From Halanaeroarchaeum sp. HSR-CO (GTDB lineage: Archaea; Halobacteriota; Halobacteria; Halobacteriales; Halobacteriaceae): a DNA stretch of 64,000 nt. Below, one piece after another: positions 7,774 through 14,747 of the stretch. The stretch is from the NCBI RefSeq assembly GCF_024972755.1, contig NZ_CP087724.1:1550001-1614000 (forward strand), given 5' to 3'. The first letter of the stretch is position 1. Every line of letters starts with the position of its first letter. A model generated the notes under the pieces. That model was not told where the DNA came from, ran no database searches, and saw only the letters and a list, made by a program, of their open reading frames with translations. The position numbers and the translations under genes are program-made.

Positions 7774-8069
7774 TCGAAAATCCCCTCCGGGTTGGTTCCG
7801 GCAGTTCGGTTGCCGATTTGGTGAGCCCGTTTCGCCTCTTTCACCTTCACCATGAGGTCGACCGCGGTCTCAATATTCCCCGGATAAATCACGTCGATCG
7901 CCACGCCGTCGAGGATAGCGGTATAGGCTTCCTGCTCGCCGCGGTACAGCGTCACACCGAGCAATTCGATATGGCTATTAACGGGGACGGAATCGACCGC
8001 GACAGTGTGTGCAACTTGTAACTCGCTGGGGACGTCGATCTCCTCGAGGTCGGATCCGTCCTCATTCAT
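7770..8069 (-). CDS. Hypothetical protein of the replication operon (99 aa)
   Basis: I do not recognise a family. The protein begins MNEDGSDLEEIDVPSELQVA and has a beta-rich middle (VDSVPVNSHIELLGVTLYRG) and a helical end containing VDLMVKVKEAKRAH. The ATG is preceded by GGGTGAT about five bases away and overlaps the end of the upstream gene by eight bases, which is why I chose it over an in-frame start at 8159. The stop overlaps the next ATG (ATGA). Co-transcription with the primase suggests a role in replication or copy control, without sequence proof. Confidence 0.65.
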   Translation of the reverse strand: MNEDGSDLEEIDVPSELQVAHTVAVDSVPVNSHIELLGVTLYRGEQEAYTAILDGVAIDVIYPGNIETAVDLMVKVKEAKRAHQIGNRTAGTNPEGIFE

Positions 8070-8367
8070 GGGAATCACCCAGAAATTGAAGATTTGGATC
8101 GCCAGAGGCCTCCCATTGTTCGTACCGTTCTGGAATGGACTCAACCCAGTTCTCGCCAAGTGTCTCCGGGTCGATATCCCAAAGGAATTTGGCGGTCCCG
8201 TAGGTGGGAACGCCGTGGTTCGGCGGGTTATTTACCGTCTCGTCGCTTTGGTCATCTTGGGAGCCATTGCTGGCTTCCCACCCTGGACGCGTCGGGCGAT
8301 CTCTTGGCGGAGTGGCCGGCGCGTCCGGTGAGGTGTTTTCAACCATCATTGCTGGCTTCGTGCACAC
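8062..8367 (-). CDS. Hypothetical protein, first gene of the replication operon
   Basis: A proline- and acid-rich 101-residue protein with a probably disordered N-terminal half (MVENTSPDAPATPPRDRP) and a more ordered end (TAKFLWDIDPETLGENWVES). I do not recognise it. The start is uncertain: GTG at 8367 lies about 27 bp from a TATA-like element and would be leaderless, while two ATG codons at 8349 and 8346 would give 95 or 94 residues. It overlaps the next gene by eight bases. Composition matches the operon. Confidence 0.6.
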   Translation of the reverse strand: MCTKPAMMVENTSPDAPATPPRDRPTRPGWEASNGSQDDQSDETVNNPPNHGVPTYGTAKFLWDIDPETLGENWVESIPERYEQWEASGDPNLQFLGDSHE

Positions 8368-8390
8368 GAACGCGAAGCCTGGACGGGGGG

Positions 8391-8397
8391 AATTAAG
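8391..8397 (-). promoter_or_regulatory. TATA-like element for the replication operon
   Basis: The minus strand reads CTTAATT after a C-run. Its centre is about 27 bp upstream of the GTG at 8367, the spacing expected for a haloarchaeal leaderless transcript. Confidence 0.45.
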
Positions 8398-8445
8398 GAA
8401 ACCTGACCCGTAGAACCACTTGGTGATTGGTTCTGGGTCGGGTTC
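8398..8445. repeat. Imperfect inverted repeat between divergent operons
   Basis: AACCTGACCCGTAGAACC on the left faces GGTTCTGGGTCGGGTT on the right, around a short loop with GGTGAT. The arms match apart from a two-base bulge and one mismatch. It sits between the two divergent promoters of the element, so it may be a regulator site or a transcript hairpin. Confidence 0.45.
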
Positions 8446-8522
8446 CCACCCCGACCGCGACTCCGATGCCGCATAGCGCGGCGTGTCGTTCGTGTTAACT
8501 CTGTGTTGTGCCCGGGGGGACT

Positions 8523-8546
8523 TAAGTCTAGGTAAGACTTATAACC
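8523..8546 (+). promoter_or_regulatory. Promoter with overlapping operator-like inverted repeat
   Basis: The TATA box ACTTATAACC at 8537-8546 is 25-34 bp before the ATG at 8571, predicting a leaderless mRNA. TAAGTC at 8523-8528 and GACTTA at 8536-8541 form a perfect 6-bp inverted repeat that overlaps the position of the BRE and TATA box. Binding there would block TBP/TFB, so a repressor site is plausible. Confidence 0.55.
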
Positions 8547-8570
8547 ATGGGGTGATTGCAGGTCATTGTA

Positions 8571-9215
8571 ATGCCAGAGGAAGATGGCGATATATCGGAC
8601 AACAGGCGGGAATTTCAAGAGAATCGTCCAAAGGGTTTCCTCACACAGCAAGATCGTGAATTTCTCCATGGAGAGTTGGAAATGCCCTCTGACACTGAAA
8701 AAAGGAACTCGAAAATTGCACAACGAAGGTTTAGAATTCGCGAGCGTTTTCAAGGGGCGATTTATGACATGTTGCTCGTTGACGAACTTTTGGGACGGCA
8801 GGAGATTGTCAAGGCGATCAACCGTCGGGATTCAAACAATCCCGTTCAAGAAAACGTGTTTTGGGAATCAGTTGAAGCGATGGGACAGCTTGCGTGGTTT
8901 TTGATGTTGTATGGAGGTAACACTCGGCAGGCACTGGATAGACAGAAGAAGATCATTGAGATGGAAGAACGCCTTTTGGCAGCTTTCGAAGGCAAATACG
9001 TGTTTCCAGAAGTAGAAATTTCAATCGAGTATGGCGACGTTTTAGACCCGAATGAGATTATTGAAGAATACGAAGAAACCGGTGAACCGCCCATACCAAC
9101 GGGAGAATTCACAGTGATGCTATTTGATCTTGTGAGGGCAGGTAGATTAGAACAGGATGAATTTGAGGAACTGTTACCGTACCCAATAGGGGAAATTTTG
9201 GACGGGGATGTTTGA
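8571..9215 (+). CDS. Unknown element protein (214 aa), AT-rich gene
   Basis: The protein begins MPEEDGDISDNRREFQENRP and continues KGFLTQQDREFLHGE, a motif I recall in other haloarchaeal proteins with N-terminal regulatory or coiled-coil regions. It is rich in charged residues and mostly helical, with no transmembrane segment or catalytic motif. I picked the ATG because the TATA box is about 30 bp upstream; a TTG fifteen bases earlier is possible. Codon choice and GC content are visibly lower than in adjacent genes, which suggests a different origin. It heads the rightward arm of the element. Function unknown. Confidence 0.75.
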   Translation: MPEEDGDISDNRREFQENRPKGFLTQQDREFLHGELEMPSDTEKRNSKIAQRRFRIRERFQGAIYDMLLVDELLGRQEIVKAINRRDSNNPVQENVFWESVEAMGQLAWFLMLYGGNTRQALDRQKKIIEMEERLLAAFEGKYVFPEVEISIEYGDVLDPNEIIEEYEETGEPPIPTGEFTVMLFDLVRAGRLEQDEFEELLPYPIGEILDGDV

Positions 9216-9280
9216 ATCGGCCGATGAATATACCCCTGGACTCCTCGTTTTTTGCAGTTTTAGCGGCTAACATTCAGATA

Positions 9281-9294
9281 TGGTGTGCACACCA
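9281..9294. promoter_or_regulatory. Perfect 14-bp palindrome, putative operator
   Basis: TGGTGTGCACACCA lies 24 bp before the ATG of the 1052-residue protein. Its half-site GGTGTGCA is the same as in the iterons and inverted repeat near 4.7-4.97 kb, so one protein may bind both places. Confidence 0.65.
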
Positions 9295-9317
9295 CAACCA
9301 GCGGGAGGTGTCGGTTG

Positions 9318-12300
9318 ATGGCCCGAATGGGCCCCGGCAGAGACAATTCCGGCAGCCGGTATGACGATGACGACGAGGACGATTACAGCGAATACAGGGA
9401 CGATCCCCGCCGCGACGATGACACGGGGTACGTCCCGGATGAACAAGACCCGAGCGATAACGACGAGTCGGATTCGGAACAAACCAGTGGCGGCGGTTCG
9501 ACCGGAACCCGCGGCGGGACGGCAAACGATGACGACGATAGCGGAGACTCAGGCTCGAGCAGCTCGGACGGTTCAGACGACCACAGCGAATACGAGGACG
9601 ATCCCCGTGACGACCCGGACACGGGATACGTCCCAGACGAACAACAGACCGACGATACCGGGGAGCGACCGCCAGACGACGATTCGCAAAGTGAGTACGA
9701 GGAAGACCCGCGCAGCGACCCGGACACAGGCTACGTCCCCGAGGAGCAACAAACCCACGAGACGGGCGAGCGCCCACCGCGGGAGACGCGGCAGACCTAC
9801 GACGACGTAGTTAGCGAGGAGACCAGGAGGAACACAACTGGCGGTACTCCTGGAGATGCTCAAGGGACCGGCCAGGAGGACGTCGGTTCGGGGTTCGTCA
9901 CGGAACAGGGCCGTGTCGTCGATGAGGCCGAAGCCGAACAAGCAGCAGCCGAGCGGTTTGCCAGTGAGTCCGACCGGTACGACCGTGACCAAGTCAGGGC
10001 GGAGATCGATGCCTCCGGTGCTGTGACGTTTACGCTGGCTGAATCCCTGACGGTAGACGGGCAGCGGGTCGACGAAGGAACCGAGATCGGGTCGGGAATG
10101 ATGCCAACGACCCAGGAAGCGGCCCGGGAAATGGAGCAAATGGCCATCAACGAGACGGCAGCCACCGATCCGGGAGACGTGCGGATCGTCGAGGACGAGG
10201 GGAAACTAACCACGGAGTTCTCATACTCTGGCGAGGAGAAAGTCGCCGCTGAGCAGCTCGGCGTCTCCCGGGAGGACATTGACATCCGGGACGGGTCTAT
10301 TGTCCCGACGAGCGACGAGGGCCGCGCGGCCGTCGTCGAACACCGTGGATCCGGTCTCGCGGAGGAGGGAGACGGGTACGGTGGTGTGCGAGAGAACGCC
10401 AGCGATCTCGCCGAGAAGTCCGATGGCTACGGCGGTGAGATATCCGCCCAGGACCGTGCCCTGATTGAACTTCGCGAGGAGGTAGGTCGGCCGGTCGATC
10501 CTGACGATGTCGAGATAGTTGAAAAGGACGGTGCAACCGTCGCGAGATACGAACAGGGGGCTTCTCAGGAGCGTTTTGACGTCGATTGGTCCATGGGTCT
10601 CGGCGGTCCCGGTGACGAGGTCGAGCGAGGTTTGGACACTGCCATCGACACACTCACTCAAATCGGTCGTCAGGCCGGCGGTCTCGCTGGGGGTGGCGCC
10701 GGTCAGTTGTACATGCAGCCATTGAGGGGTGAGGAGATGGACATCGACGCGGCGATCGAGGAGAACCGCGAAGCCCAGTCCTGGGCCGCTCGTGATTTTG
10801 AGAACATCATTACTGGGGTCACCCTCCTTCCGGCGATGGCAGCCGAGACTGGAAAGGGCGTGCTCGAGGTGAATGAGTGGGGCATCGAAGCCGCGGAGAT
10901 GTACACCGACGCTGCGCTCGGTGACATGGACGCGGAGGCGTTATCGGAGTTCGAGGAGTTCCAACTTGATACCGAAGCGGCGGCCAGCGAAACGGCCACA
11001 CAGGCCGTCGAAGGCGTTCAGGATAACCCGCGACAGTTCGCCGGGATGGCCGTCGGGTCGCTTCTTGGAACCGGTGCGCTCTTTGCTGCGACGTCAGGGA
11101 CTCGTCTCGGCTCCGCCGCCCGGTGGTCCATCCAGCCAGGTGAGGAGCTCGCGACGGCCGGCGCCACACGCCTGGCCGCCCGATCGGCCCGCGGTCGCCG
11201 TGCCTTGGAGTCCCTTCCAGGCGAGCGGATCGACGTCGAGGAGATAACGATTGCCGGGGCGAGAAGCGTGGGTAAACGTGTGCGGAACGTCGATCTTGAC
11301 CCCGATTTCACTCCCTCACCGCGTCAACAGGACTTGATCGAGTTCGGGCGGCCCGTGGGAAGCGCAGAAGCGACGACCGGCGGGGAATCCCCGACCGGGT
11401 CGATCGAGGAGGGGTCGCTCGCCGGGCGGACCACTGGGCAGCGTGCACAGCCGAGTGAGGCGTCCGAGACCGGGACGACGGGCGCACAGTCCGAACCGCT
11501 CGGCAGCCCCACTGAGGACATCCTGGATGCAAGTCTCGGCCCGACGGAATCCGGTTTCGTCCCCGAGCAAGAAACCGGGTTAGGACCGACGGGGAGCCGC
11601 CCCGCAGATTCCGGCGGTGTGACCGAGGAGATGGAACGTATTGCTGGCGAGGTTACCGGTCGCGAGCAGCTCGGCCAGGCCATCGAGGAGTTCGGCGTCG
11701 ATGTTCGTGAGTTCGCAACGGCAGAACGGGGCCAGACCCAACTCACCGGGCCGTCAAAGTCTGAGGTCGGTCCCAGTATCGACGAGGATAGAGTGACGGC
11801 GAACCTGTACCAGCAGGCAGTAGCGTCTCGTACGCTTCGCGACTTTCGGAATCTCGAGGGTGGCGACTACGATGGGACTCGACCCGCCTTCGAGACCGAG
11901 AGCCAGGCAGAGACGGAAGCCGAGCGCCTGTCGCAGCGGGCGATGGACACGGAAGTTCGAACCGAGTCTACCGGTCTCCCGGAGGTCGGTCGAATGGAAT
12001 CCATCGGGGCGCAGATCGGTGTGGACATCGGCGTCGACGCGGCCGTGATCGAGCGCCAAGCCCCGGGGGTCGATGTCGGTGAGATGGCAATGGCGATGGC
12101 CGGCCCCGACATCCAGGCGGATACCCGCGTGGATACTCGGTCGCAACTCCAAGGCGCCAGCGCCGAATTCGGATTTGAATACGAATCTGAGTTCGGTATG
12201 GAAACTGAGTTCGAAATCGGCCGGTTGGAGATGGGATTCGATATGGATCCGCGCCCCGAGACGCGCTTGGATTCCAAGACTTTCGGTGACCGTCCAAACG

Positions 12301-12476
12301 ACGACATCGGCGGGCCGGTTATCGATCCCGATGAATTCGGAATTGATTACACCAACCCCGTCGCGACGTCGTTCGATGTCCTCGGGATCGGCCAGGCAGG
12401 TGGCGAATCCGATATCGGTGGCGACGTCGGGATCGACGCGGAGAAAATGGGAGTAACATTTGAACCAACAGGGTGA
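9318..12476 (+). CDS. Large acidic repeat-containing protein (1052 aa), unknown function
   Basis: The largest gene of the element. The ATG (MARMGPGRDNSG) is eight bases after GGGAGGTG. Residues about 15-150 are extremely acidic and hold three copies of a unit of the form SEYxDDPRxDxDTGYVPxEQ, the last two also followed by TGERPP. A fourth degenerate FVPEQ occurs later (SGFVPEQET). The middle is helical and has Gly/Ala-rich hydrophobic stretches (AGGLAGGGAG; GMAVGSLLGTGALFAA) that could be membrane-interacting. The C-terminal quarter has periodic IGVDIGVDAAV and EFGMETEFEIGRLEMGF patterns. There is no signal peptide and no enzyme motif. Size, repeats and position suggest a structural or surface-associated protein of a virus-like or vesicle-forming element, but no homologue is recognised. 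Confidence 0.85.
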   Translation: MARMGPGRDNSGSRYDDDDEDDYSEYRDDPRRDDDTGYVPDEQDPSDNDESDSEQTSGGGSTGTRGGTANDDDDSGDSGSSSSDGSDDHSEYEDDPRDDPDTGYVPDEQQTDDTGERPPDDDSQSEYEEDPRSDPDTGYVPEEQQTHETGERPPRETRQTYDDVVSEETRRNTTGGTPGDAQGTGQEDVGSGFVTEQGRVVDEAEAEQAAAERFASESDRYDRDQVRAEIDASGAVTFTLAESLTVDGQRVDEGTEIGSGMMPTTQEAAREMEQMAINETAATDPGDVRIVEDEGKLTTEFSYSGEEKVAAEQLGVSREDIDIRDGSIVPTSDEGRAAVVEHRGSGLAEEGDGYGGVRENASDLAEKSDGYGGEISAQDRALIELREEVGRPVDPDDVEIVEKDGATVARYEQGASQERFDVDWSMGLGGPGDEVERGLDTAIDTLTQIGRQAGGLAGGGAGQLYMQPLRGEEMDIDAAIEENREAQSWAARDFENIITGVTLLPAMAAETGKGVLEVNEWGIEAAEMYTDAALGDMDAEALSEFEEFQLDTEAAASETATQAVEGVQDNPRQFAGMAVGSLLGTGALFAATSGTRLGSAARWSIQPGEELATAGATRLAARSARGRRALESLPGERIDVEEITIAGARSVGKRVRNVDLDPDFTPSPRQQDLIEFGRPVGSAEATTGGESPTGSIEEGSLAGRTTGQRAQPSEASETGTTGAQSEPLGSPTEDILDASLGPTESGFVPEQETGLGPTGSRPADSGGVTEEMERIAGEVTGREQLGQAIEEFGVDVREFATAERGQTQLTGPSKSEVGPSIDEDRVTANLYQQAVASRTLRDFRNLEGGDYDGTRPAFETESQAETEAERLSQRAMDTEVRTESTGLPEVGRMESIGAQIGVDIGVDAAVIERQAPGVDVGEMAMAMAGPDIQADTRVDTRSQLQGASAEFGFEYESEFGMETEFEIGRLEMGFDMDPRPETRLDSKTFGDRPNDDIGGPVIDPDEFGIDYTNPVATSFDVLGIGQAGGESDIGGDVGIDAEKMGVTFEPTG

Positions 12477-12481
12477 CACCA

Positions 12482-12667
12482 ATGACAATATCGCAATATC
12501 AGAAGGGATACGCGGACGGAAAGCGAGAGACGCGGGACCGAATCATCAAGCGAATGCACGAGGATGGCCTGTCGCAATCGCAGATCGCGGGATACGTGTA
12601 CATCAGTCGGCAGCGAGTAAATCAGATCGTGAACGACGAACCGGAGACTCGGTTAGCTCAACACTGA
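12482..12667 (+). CDS. Mini helix-turn-helix DNA-binding protein
   Basis: A 61-residue protein, MTISQYQKGYADGKRETRD, followed by a clear HTH: RIIKRMHEDGLSQSQIAGYV then YISRQRVNQIVNDE. The second helix and recognition helix resemble sigma-70 region 4 or Hin-recombinase-like domains. GGGTGA precedes the ATG by six bases and overlaps the stop of the large upstream gene. A GTG nine bases earlier (GTGA overlap) is an alternative. It probably regulates the element, and is the best candidate binder of the GGTGTGCA sites or the modules just downstream; that link is inference. Confidence 0.75.
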   Translation: MTISQYQKGYADGKRETRDRIIKRMHEDGLSQSQIAGYVYISRQRVNQIVNDEPETRLAQH

Positions 12668-13346
12668 GTTCGGACGATTCCGACATTGTCGAAATCGCAT
12701 CCTTTGCTTGCACCCGTTGTCCTGAAATGCGGATGTCGTTACCTGTGAGAACTGTATAGCCCGAATTAAACTTCTCAATAGCAAATATAGGGTACGGTGT
12801 TCGATTTACCGGTTAGTTTGTTGGTTAGACGAGTTTCCTATATCTATAATACGTGTATAGACAGCTCAGGAATCTCCAATCTAAGAATACACCTTAAACC
12901 ATCGAGACCTGCCGAACGATCGAGGTCGCTTCCTCCGCTTTCACCCTTCCTCTCTAATTCCCGACGTCGGTGCTCGTACTGATTGAATGCGAGCGGTTTG
13001 GGTTCTCTCGCTGCAAATATGGACACCGGTGCCAGGACGAAGGAACAAACCACAGAAACAAACCAGATATCTATACTGTATAACGTGTATAGGAGCTTCT
13101 CGGGGGTGGATGTTTGGAATTAACGGGGATATCCATAACGCGGATCTCGATTCCTCCGCTTTCACCCCGGTTCGATAATCAGCGACGACAGCGCCTGTTA
13201 TGATTGTACTCGGCCGATGTTCGTTCTAAATTGCAAATGTGAACGGCGGCCCGACGAACGACCGGGTACACACGAACGAACATAGATTATCTGTACTGTA
13301 TAACGTGTATAGGGAAGTTCGATGCGTGGCCTGTTCGTAGTCGCGC
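12668..13346. other. Long intergenic region with three repeat modules
   Basis: No gene is supported in these 680 bp. The region is richer in A+T than its flanks and holds three spaced 80-nt modules (annotated separately) plus two copies of ttcctccgctttcaccc at 12930-12946 and 13151-13167. It lies between the end of the rightward arm and a leftward small gene. Confidence 0.8.
12781..13312 (+). repeat. Three 80-nt modules with conserved ends and fixed length
   Basis: Modules run 12781-12860, 13013-13092 and 13233-13312. Each begins GCAAATAT or GCAAATGT and ends in TATCTRTA...ACGTGTATAG, and all are exactly 80 nt although the interior has diverged. In modules two and three the final block, CTRTAC-TGTATAACGT-GTATAG, is an inverted or near-inverted repeat; the first has a shorter version. 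Start-to-start distances are 232 and 220 bp. After each of the first two modules the 17-nt pyrimidine-rich block recurs. These may be promoters of three small RNAs, partition sites or iterons. It is not a CRISPR array. Confidence 0.75.
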
Positions 13347-13652
13347 CTATTCGTTCACGTCCTCGAGGGCCTGGACAAGAGGAAGCACTCTTTCCTCAAG
13401 GATATAGGCGAGCTCTTTCGCATTCGCTATCTGTTCCTGAACGTCACTCTCGGTCGGCTTACCGGGATTGATGGAATCGTCTGGTTCAACAGTTCCATAC
13501 AACCCGGACGCGATCGCGGTTGCGTCCTGCACAGCCCTCAAACGCTGTGATAACAACTCGCTCGTCGATATAATCGCGAGTTCTTGCACCGTGTTTTCCT
13601 CACCGTTGAACTTATTCGTCGAGCCCACATTGGTTTCAATTGCGTCTGACAT
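13347..13652 (-). CDS. Hypothetical helical protein (101 aa)
   Basis: The protein starts MSDAIETNVGSTNKFNGEEN and appears mostly helical, with SELLSQRLRAVQDATAIASG and a C-terminal helix ELAYILEERVLPLVQALEDV. No family is recognised. It is transcribed towards the repeat region, alone, and diverges from the RHH-type gene; the 173-bp gap between them carries a palindrome and an inverted repeat. It could be a small regulatory or structural protein of the element. The acidic composition and full ATG-to-stop frame support a real gene. Confidence 0.6.
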   Translation of the reverse strand: MSDAIETNVGSTNKFNGEENTVQELAIISTSELLSQRLRAVQDATAIASGLYGTVEPDDSINPGKPTESDVQEQIANAKELAYILEERVLPLVQALEDVNE

Positions 13653-13741
13653 TGGTCAGGGGCACCGTCGGCGGGTGTCATACCACCCGGCGACTTTCTC
13701 GACGTCGCTCCGGTGCGTAGTTCTATGTCTATCATGGCATA

Positions 13742-13803
13742 CCATAAGCTTATGGGATATTTAATCCTATATGGGTTGGGCAATAACTACTATAACCCAA
13801 CCC
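13742..13803. promoter_or_regulatory. Palindrome and inverted repeat before the RHH-type gene
   Basis: CCATAAGCTTATGG (13742-13755) is a perfect 14-bp palindrome. GGGTTGGG (13773-13780) and CCCAACCC (13796-13803) form a perfect 8-bp inverted repeat around the AT-rich segment holding TATAAC, about 30 bp before the ATG at 13826. Antitoxin-type proteins usually repress their own promoters at such sites, so autoregulation is likely. Confidence 0.6.
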
Positions 13804-13825
13804 ACCTTATGATGAGTATAATACT

Positions 13826-13957
13826 ATGGGACGTACAACAATCCAAGTCGACGACGAAACCGCTGATGAGCTGCATGAATTGAAGGAGCGCGGTGACAGT
13901 TACGACGACGTAATCCAACGCCTTCTCGGAAATACAGATGTAGAGGCCCCCGAATAG
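13826..13957 (+). CDS. Mini antitoxin-like (RHH/DUF7557-type) protein
   Basis: A 43-residue protein, MGRTTIQVDDETADELHELK, continuing ERGDSYDDVIQRLLG. The short beta strand, then two helices, and the DSYDDVIQRLL motif are characteristic of haloarchaeal VapB-like or ribbon-helix-helix antitoxin proteins. A TATAAC box is about 30 bp upstream. Its stop is followed after three bases by the next gene's ATG, so the two form a cassette. No PIN or other standard toxin follows, unlike in the usual VapBC pair. DNA binding at the upstream palindromes is expected for the fold. Confidence 0.75.
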   Translation: MGRTTIQVDDETADELHELKERGDSYDDVIQRLLGNTDVEAPE

Positions 13958-13960
13958 AAC

Positions 13961-14566
13961 ATGAGTGAGGAGATCGCTTCAGTCAGGGGGCGTGTCCTCG
14001 AGCAGGATTATCGAAACATCGGCGAGGCGGTCCCTGAAACGGTCATGGTTACACCCGGAGGGGACAGGTTCCATTTGCCAGATCCGACGGCTGAGGATCA
14101 ACCGATGTGCAGCGCGAAAAATTACGATGTCGATTTTCTCGATGTTCACCGACAAAATGCCATCAACTCCGGCTTTTACGCTTGTACAACCTGCTTTCGC
14201 CCCATCCTTGTGTACCTAAGCATCTCCCCGGATAGCCCAGTCGAACGGTCTGAAGGGTTTCGAGATTTGTCCCCGGATGTCGACGTACCCATTAGAGAAA
14301 TCGGTAAAGACGAATCGGGCAAGAACCAATCTTCGGGGCCATTTACCGAAGCAAGCGTTTCCTCACTGACCCAGGAGGTGTTGGCGACGTCGAGCACCAT
14401 GCACGCACCCACGAAGGACGGACCGCTGTGTGGGACTTCCGGGAGTTTTCGCCGCGTCGAACCTGAGAAGGTAGAGGAATTTCGCGAGCCCTGTGGGCTG
14501 TGTTTTGACGTAGAGTACGATGAATCGGAGGTGGAGAGAGACGTATGGAAGAAATCTGAGGCCTAA
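13961..14566 (+). CDS. Protein with a duplicated His-Cys3 zinc motif
   Basis: This 201-residue protein follows the antitoxin-like gene by three bases. I do not recognise the family. Two similar potential zinc sites are visible: H38, C50, C75, C78 (H-x11-C-x24-CxxC) and H148, C157, C178, C181 (H-x8-C-x20-CxxC), each inside a similar context (HLP or HAP, then CSA or CGT, ending CTTCF or CGLCF). They are separated by a probable linker with many Ser and Asp residues. The duplication suggests an internal domain repeat. The location suggests either the effector partner of the preceding protein or an element regulator. Confidence 0.72.
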   Translation: MSEEIASVRGRVLEQDYRNIGEAVPETVMVTPGGDRFHLPDPTAEDQPMCSAKNYDVDFLDVHRQNAINSGFYACTTCFRPILVYLSISPDSPVERSEGFRDLSPDVDVPIREIGKDESGKNQSSGPFTEASVSSLTQEVLATSSTMHAPTKDGPLCGTSGSFRRVEPEKVEEFREPCGLCFDVEYDESEVERDVWKKSEA

Positions 14567-14727
14567 ATGGACCACCAATAAGGATCAGATCGGCATTCTT
14601 TATATATACGATTCTCTAAGAGCGTCACAGACGCGCCACAATCGATTTCTCCCCCAAGAGGATGAATGGGTCTCGATTCGAATTCAAACGGACGGGTTTC
14701 GGCGGGGTGTGCCCGTCGCGGAGGTGT

Positions 14728-14747
14728 GACGGGTTCGATACCCCGTC
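14728..14747 (+). other. T-arm-like hairpin at the integrase 3' end
   Basis: GACGGG (14728-14733) pairs with CCCGTC (14742-14747) around a loop containing TTCGATA, which resembles a tRNA T-arm with one extra base. No D-arm, anticodon arm or acceptor stem can be built around it. It overlaps the last bases of the integrase gene and may be a transcript terminator or a relic of another tRNA-derived att site. Confidence 0.4.

Noticed and set aside
8556-8571. TTG start giving five more residues to the AT-rich gene
   Set aside because: The ATG at 8571 fits the TATA spacing for a leaderless transcript and a TTG would need an RBS not present.
12781-13312. CRISPR array
   Set aside because: Only three units, 80 nt long with diverged interiors at 220-232-bp spacing, and no identical short repeats with uniform spacers or cas genes nearby.
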